DNA from: an uncultured Faecalibacterium sp.
Lineage (GTDB): Bacteria > Bacillota > Clostridia > Oscillospirales > Ruminococcaceae
Reading direction: 5' to 3'
NCBI GenBank assembly: GCA_937915335.1
Contig: CALDLZ010000101.1
Span: forward strand, 1-6,703
Length of the DNA: 6,703 nucleotides
A program made the position numbers and the translations under genes. The notes under the pieces were generated by a model. It ran no database searches, was not told the origin of the DNA, and worked only from the letters and a program-made list of their open reading frames with translations. Of the stretch, positions 4,942-6,703 are shown in pieces; position 1 is the first letter of the stretch, and each line of letters starts with the position of its first letter.

Positions 4942-6453
4942 ATGGAAGATCAAAAGAGAAACCCCGCTCAGGGTCTGTCCGAGAGCGAACAGGTGCAGGT
5001 GCGCCGCCAGAAGCTGGCCGACCTGCAGGCTGCCGGTAAGGACCCCTTCACCCTGACCAAGTACCCGCAGGATGCTTATTCTACCGACCTGAAGGAAGAG
5101 TTCAAGGAACTGCCCAACGAGACCGACAGCGGCAGGCATGTCGCACTGGCCGGTCGTATGATGTCCAAGCGCGTGATGGGCAAGGCAAGTTTTGCCCACC
5201 TGCGTGACGATAAGGGCGACATCCAGCTGTATGTCCGCCGCGACGAGCTGGGCGAGGAGCCCTACGCCGCTTTCAAGAAGCTGGATGTGGGTGATATCAT
5301 CGGTGTCAAGGGCGAGGTGTTCCGCACCAAGACTGGCGAACTGAGTGTTCGTGTGACCGAGCTGACCCTGCTGGCCAAGAGCCTGCGCCCCCTGCCCGAG
5401 AAGTTCCACGGCTTGACCGATACCGAGATGCGTTATCGTCAGCGCTATGTGGACCTGATCGCCAATCCTGAGGTCAAGGAGACCTTCGTCAAGCGCAGCC
5501 AGATCCTGAAGGAGATTCGAGCTTATCTGGACGAGAAGGGCTTCCTGGAGGTCGATACCCCCATCCTGACCCCGTTTGAGATCGGCGCGTCCGCCCGTCC
5601 CTTCTACACCCACCACAACACCCTGAACATGGATATGGTGCTGCGTATTGAGACTGAGCTGTACCTGAAGCGCCTGATCGTGGGTGGTATGGATCGTGTG
5701 TACGAGGTTGGCCGTATCTTCCGTAACGAGGGCATGGACCCCAAGCACAACCCTGAGTTTACCACCATCGAGCTGTATCAGGCCTTCACCGATTTTCACG
5801 GCATGATGGATCTTGTCGAAGAGCTGTACAAGCGCCTGTCCCTCAAAATCTGCGGCAGCCTGGAGATCACCTATCAGGGCAAGCAGATCAATATGGGCCA
5901 CTGGGAGCGTTTGACCATGATCGAGGCTGTGAAGAAGTATTCCGGCGTGGATTTCAACGATTGGAAGACTGACGAGGATGCCATTGCCGCCGCTAAGGAG
6001 CACCATGTGGAGCTGCCTGAAGTGCCCACCAAGGGCGCTATCCTGGCCGAGTTCTTCGATGCCTTTGTCGAGGATAAGCTGATCCAGCCCACCTTCATCT
6101 ATGATTACCCCGTCGAGATCAGCCCGCTGGCCAAGCGCAAGCCGGATGATCCCGCCTTCACTGAGCGCTTTGAGTATTTCATCGACTGCACCGAGTACGG
6201 CAACGCCTTCAGTGAGCTGAATGACCCCATCGACCAGAAGGGGCGCTTTGAGCGTCAGGTCGCTGAGCGCAAGGCCATTGAGCCCGACTGCAAGGCTCAG
6301 GTCGATTACGACTACGTCAACGCTCTGGAGTACGGCCTGCCCCCCACGGGTGGCTTGGGCTTCGGTGTTGACCGCCTGGTCATGCTGCTGACCGACAGCG
6401 CTTCCATCCGGGATGTTCTGCTGTTCCCGACGATGCGCCCGGAATCTAACTGA
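4942..6453 (+). CDS. lysS: Lysyl-tRNA synthetase, class II (503 aa)
   Basis: Charges tRNA-Lys with lysine using ATP, in the cytoplasm. Residues 66-145 form the OB-fold anticodon-binding domain (VALAGRMMSKRVMGKASFAHLRD). The class II catalytic core follows: motif 1 EKGFLEVDTPIL (198-209), motif 2 FRNEGMDPKHNPEF (260-273) with the ATP-binding FRxE, lysine-specificity stretch GNAFSELNDP (420-429) with E425, and motif 3 GGLGFGVDRLVML (470-482). The length is typical of bacterial LysS. The frame is open upstream inside greA in another frame, but the ATG at 4942 has GGAGG (4932-4936) 5 bases upstream and begins the family sequence. It is the second gene of the greA operon. One oddity: the usually conserved LRIA(P/T)ELYLKRL reads LRIETELYLKRL, putting Glu (E237) at the Ala position of the lysine pocket, and the preceding GGASARPF reads IGASARPF. 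All catalytic motifs are otherwise intact. Confidence 0.98.
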   Translation: MEDQKRNPAQGLSESEQVQVRRQKLADLQAAGKDPFTLTKYPQDAYSTDLKEEFKELPNETDSGRHVALAGRMMSKRVMGKASFAHLRDDKGDIQLYVRRDELGEEPYAAFKKLDVGDIIGVKGEVFRTKTGELSVRVTELTLLAKSLRPLPEKFHGLTDTEMRYRQRYVDLIANPEVKETFVKRSQILKEIRAYLDEKGFLEVDTPILTPFEIGASARPFYTHHNTLNMDMVLRIETELYLKRLIVGGMDRVYEVGRIFRNEGMDPKHNPEFTTIELYQAFTDFHGMMDLVEELYKRLSLKICGSLEITYQGKQINMGHWERLTMIEAVKKYSGVDFNDWKTDEDAIAAAKEHHVELPEVPTKGAILAEFFDAFVEDKLIQPTFIYDYPVEISPLAKRKPDDPAFTERFEYFIDCTEYGNAFSELNDPIDQKGRFERQVAERKAIEPDCKAQVDYDYVNALEYGLPPTGGLGFGVDRLVMLLTDSASIRDVLLFPTMRPESN

Positions 6454-6475
6454 GCTACGTGGTAATATTTGTGTC

Positions 6476-6607
6476 TCCGTCAAACCAGTACATCGCAGAT
6501 CGCGATACAGAAAATGTAAATTTTCTGACATCCTTGACGGATTTCTTTATGGATTGATGGAGAAGCGCAAAAACGCGAATTTGCTCTGACGGATTTTCGC
6601 ATACTGG
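6476..6607. repeat. Repeat-rich, structured non-coding region after lysS
   Basis: No convincing gene is present between the lysS stop and the terminator at 6642. The stretch holds several repeats. TCCGTCAA (6476-6483) pairs with TTGACGGA (6534-6541). Inside that lies a perfect 8-bp hairpin, CAGAAAAT-GTAA-ATTTTCTG (6508-6527). TGACGGATTT occurs twice in direct orientation (6535-6544 and 6587-6596), so the left arm could pair with either copy. GCGAA/TTCGC (6575-6579, 6596-6600) surrounds the second copy, and CCAGTA (6485-6490) matches TACTGG (6602-6607). The first nested stem is followed by TTTCTTT and may act as a leaky terminator for lysS. Alternatives are a dispersed intergenic repeat or a small RNA. 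Confidence 0.45.
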
Positions 6608-6641
6608 CTACCAACAGAGAACTGTAAACGAGAAAACAGCC

Positions 6642-6690
6642 AAGAGGACATTTCACCATCAGCAAAAGCTGAAAGTGGAGTGTCCTTTTT
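6642..6690 (+). terminator. Intrinsic terminator at the end of the window
   Basis: AGGACA (6645-6650) pairs with TGTCCT (6681-6686). The stem continues through wobbles and CAC/GTG to TCAGC (6659-6663) and GCTGA (6668-6672), closed by an AAAA loop. A T tract (6686-6690) follows. It probably ends the greA-lysS transcript or a small transcript from the repeat-rich region, being about 190 bases after lysS. Confidence 0.75.
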
Positions 6691-6703
6691 CTATATCCTG
6701 ATA

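Noticed and set aside
4903..6531. Open frame of 542 codons on the - strand opposite lysS
   Set aside because: It is antisense to an unmistakable lysyl-tRNA synthetase. Its leucine/glutamine/glycine-rich composition mirrors the third-position GC bias of lysS, and it shows no family motif or Shine-Dalgarno site.
6480..6665. Possible 61-residue protein on the - strand after lysS
   Set aside because: No good ribosome binding site was seen, the frame runs through the terminator hairpin and repeats, and the product has no recognised domain. It could be an over-predicted frame inside an intergenic repeat.
1..6703. CRISPR array, tRNA or rRNA genes, insertion sequence, integrase or attachment site
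   Set aside because: No regularly spaced repeats, tRNA-like cloverleaf, rRNA sequence, transposase or recombinase motif was seen. The repeats after 6476 are too few and irregular for CRISPR.

Overview
The window looks like chromosomal DNA from a Gram-positive gut anaerobe of the class Clostridia, most likely the Oscillospiraceae (Faecalibacterium/Subdoligranulum-like). The basis is strong AGGAGG-type ribosome binding sites, sigma-A promoters, an EndoA-type MazF toxin, a short clostridial-type DtxR regulator, the greA-lysS gene pair, and fairly GC-rich coding sequence with strong C/G bias at third positions. The genus is an inference from style and protein flavour, not proven.

Layout: (1) Bases 2-139 carry the last 45 codons of a MazF/EndoA toxin on the + strand. 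(2) A nearly perfect 22-bp hairpin flanked by A and T tracts (142-190) serves as a shared terminator between mazF and the convergent DtxR-family metalloregulator (194-586, -), whose promoter and a nested palindrome lie at 655-738. (3) An AraC-family regulator (778-1539, -) diverges from a two-gene sugar-use operon on the + strand: a GPH-family cation:sugar symporter (1715-3217) and a xylose-isomerase-like TIM-barrel isomerase/epimerase (3242-4177). The two divergent promoters overlap in the 174-base gap. (4) After a GC-rich hairpin at 4205-4249, a perfect consensus promoter (TTGACA-17-TATAAT, 4336-4364) drives the housekeeping pair greA (4437-4922) and lysS (4942-6453). (5) The last 250 bases are non-coding but rich in direct and inverted repeats, and end in a terminator at 6642-6690.

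How the genes work together: the AraC protein, symporter and isomerase form a compact catabolic module. The regulator probably senses a sugar or derivative, the symporter imports it, and the isomerase/epimerase converts it to an intermediate finished by enzymes encoded elsewhere. No kinase or glycosidase is present to fix the substrate. GreA (rescue of backtracked RNA polymerase) and LysS (charging of tRNA-Lys) are co-transcribed housekeeping genes. I see no mobile element, CRISPR array, tRNA or rRNA. The points most worth a second look are the repeat-rich region after lysS, the palindrome upstream of the metalloregulator, the overlapping divergent promoters, and a non-consensus residue in the LysS lysine pocket. 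No gene here obviously belongs to a new system.
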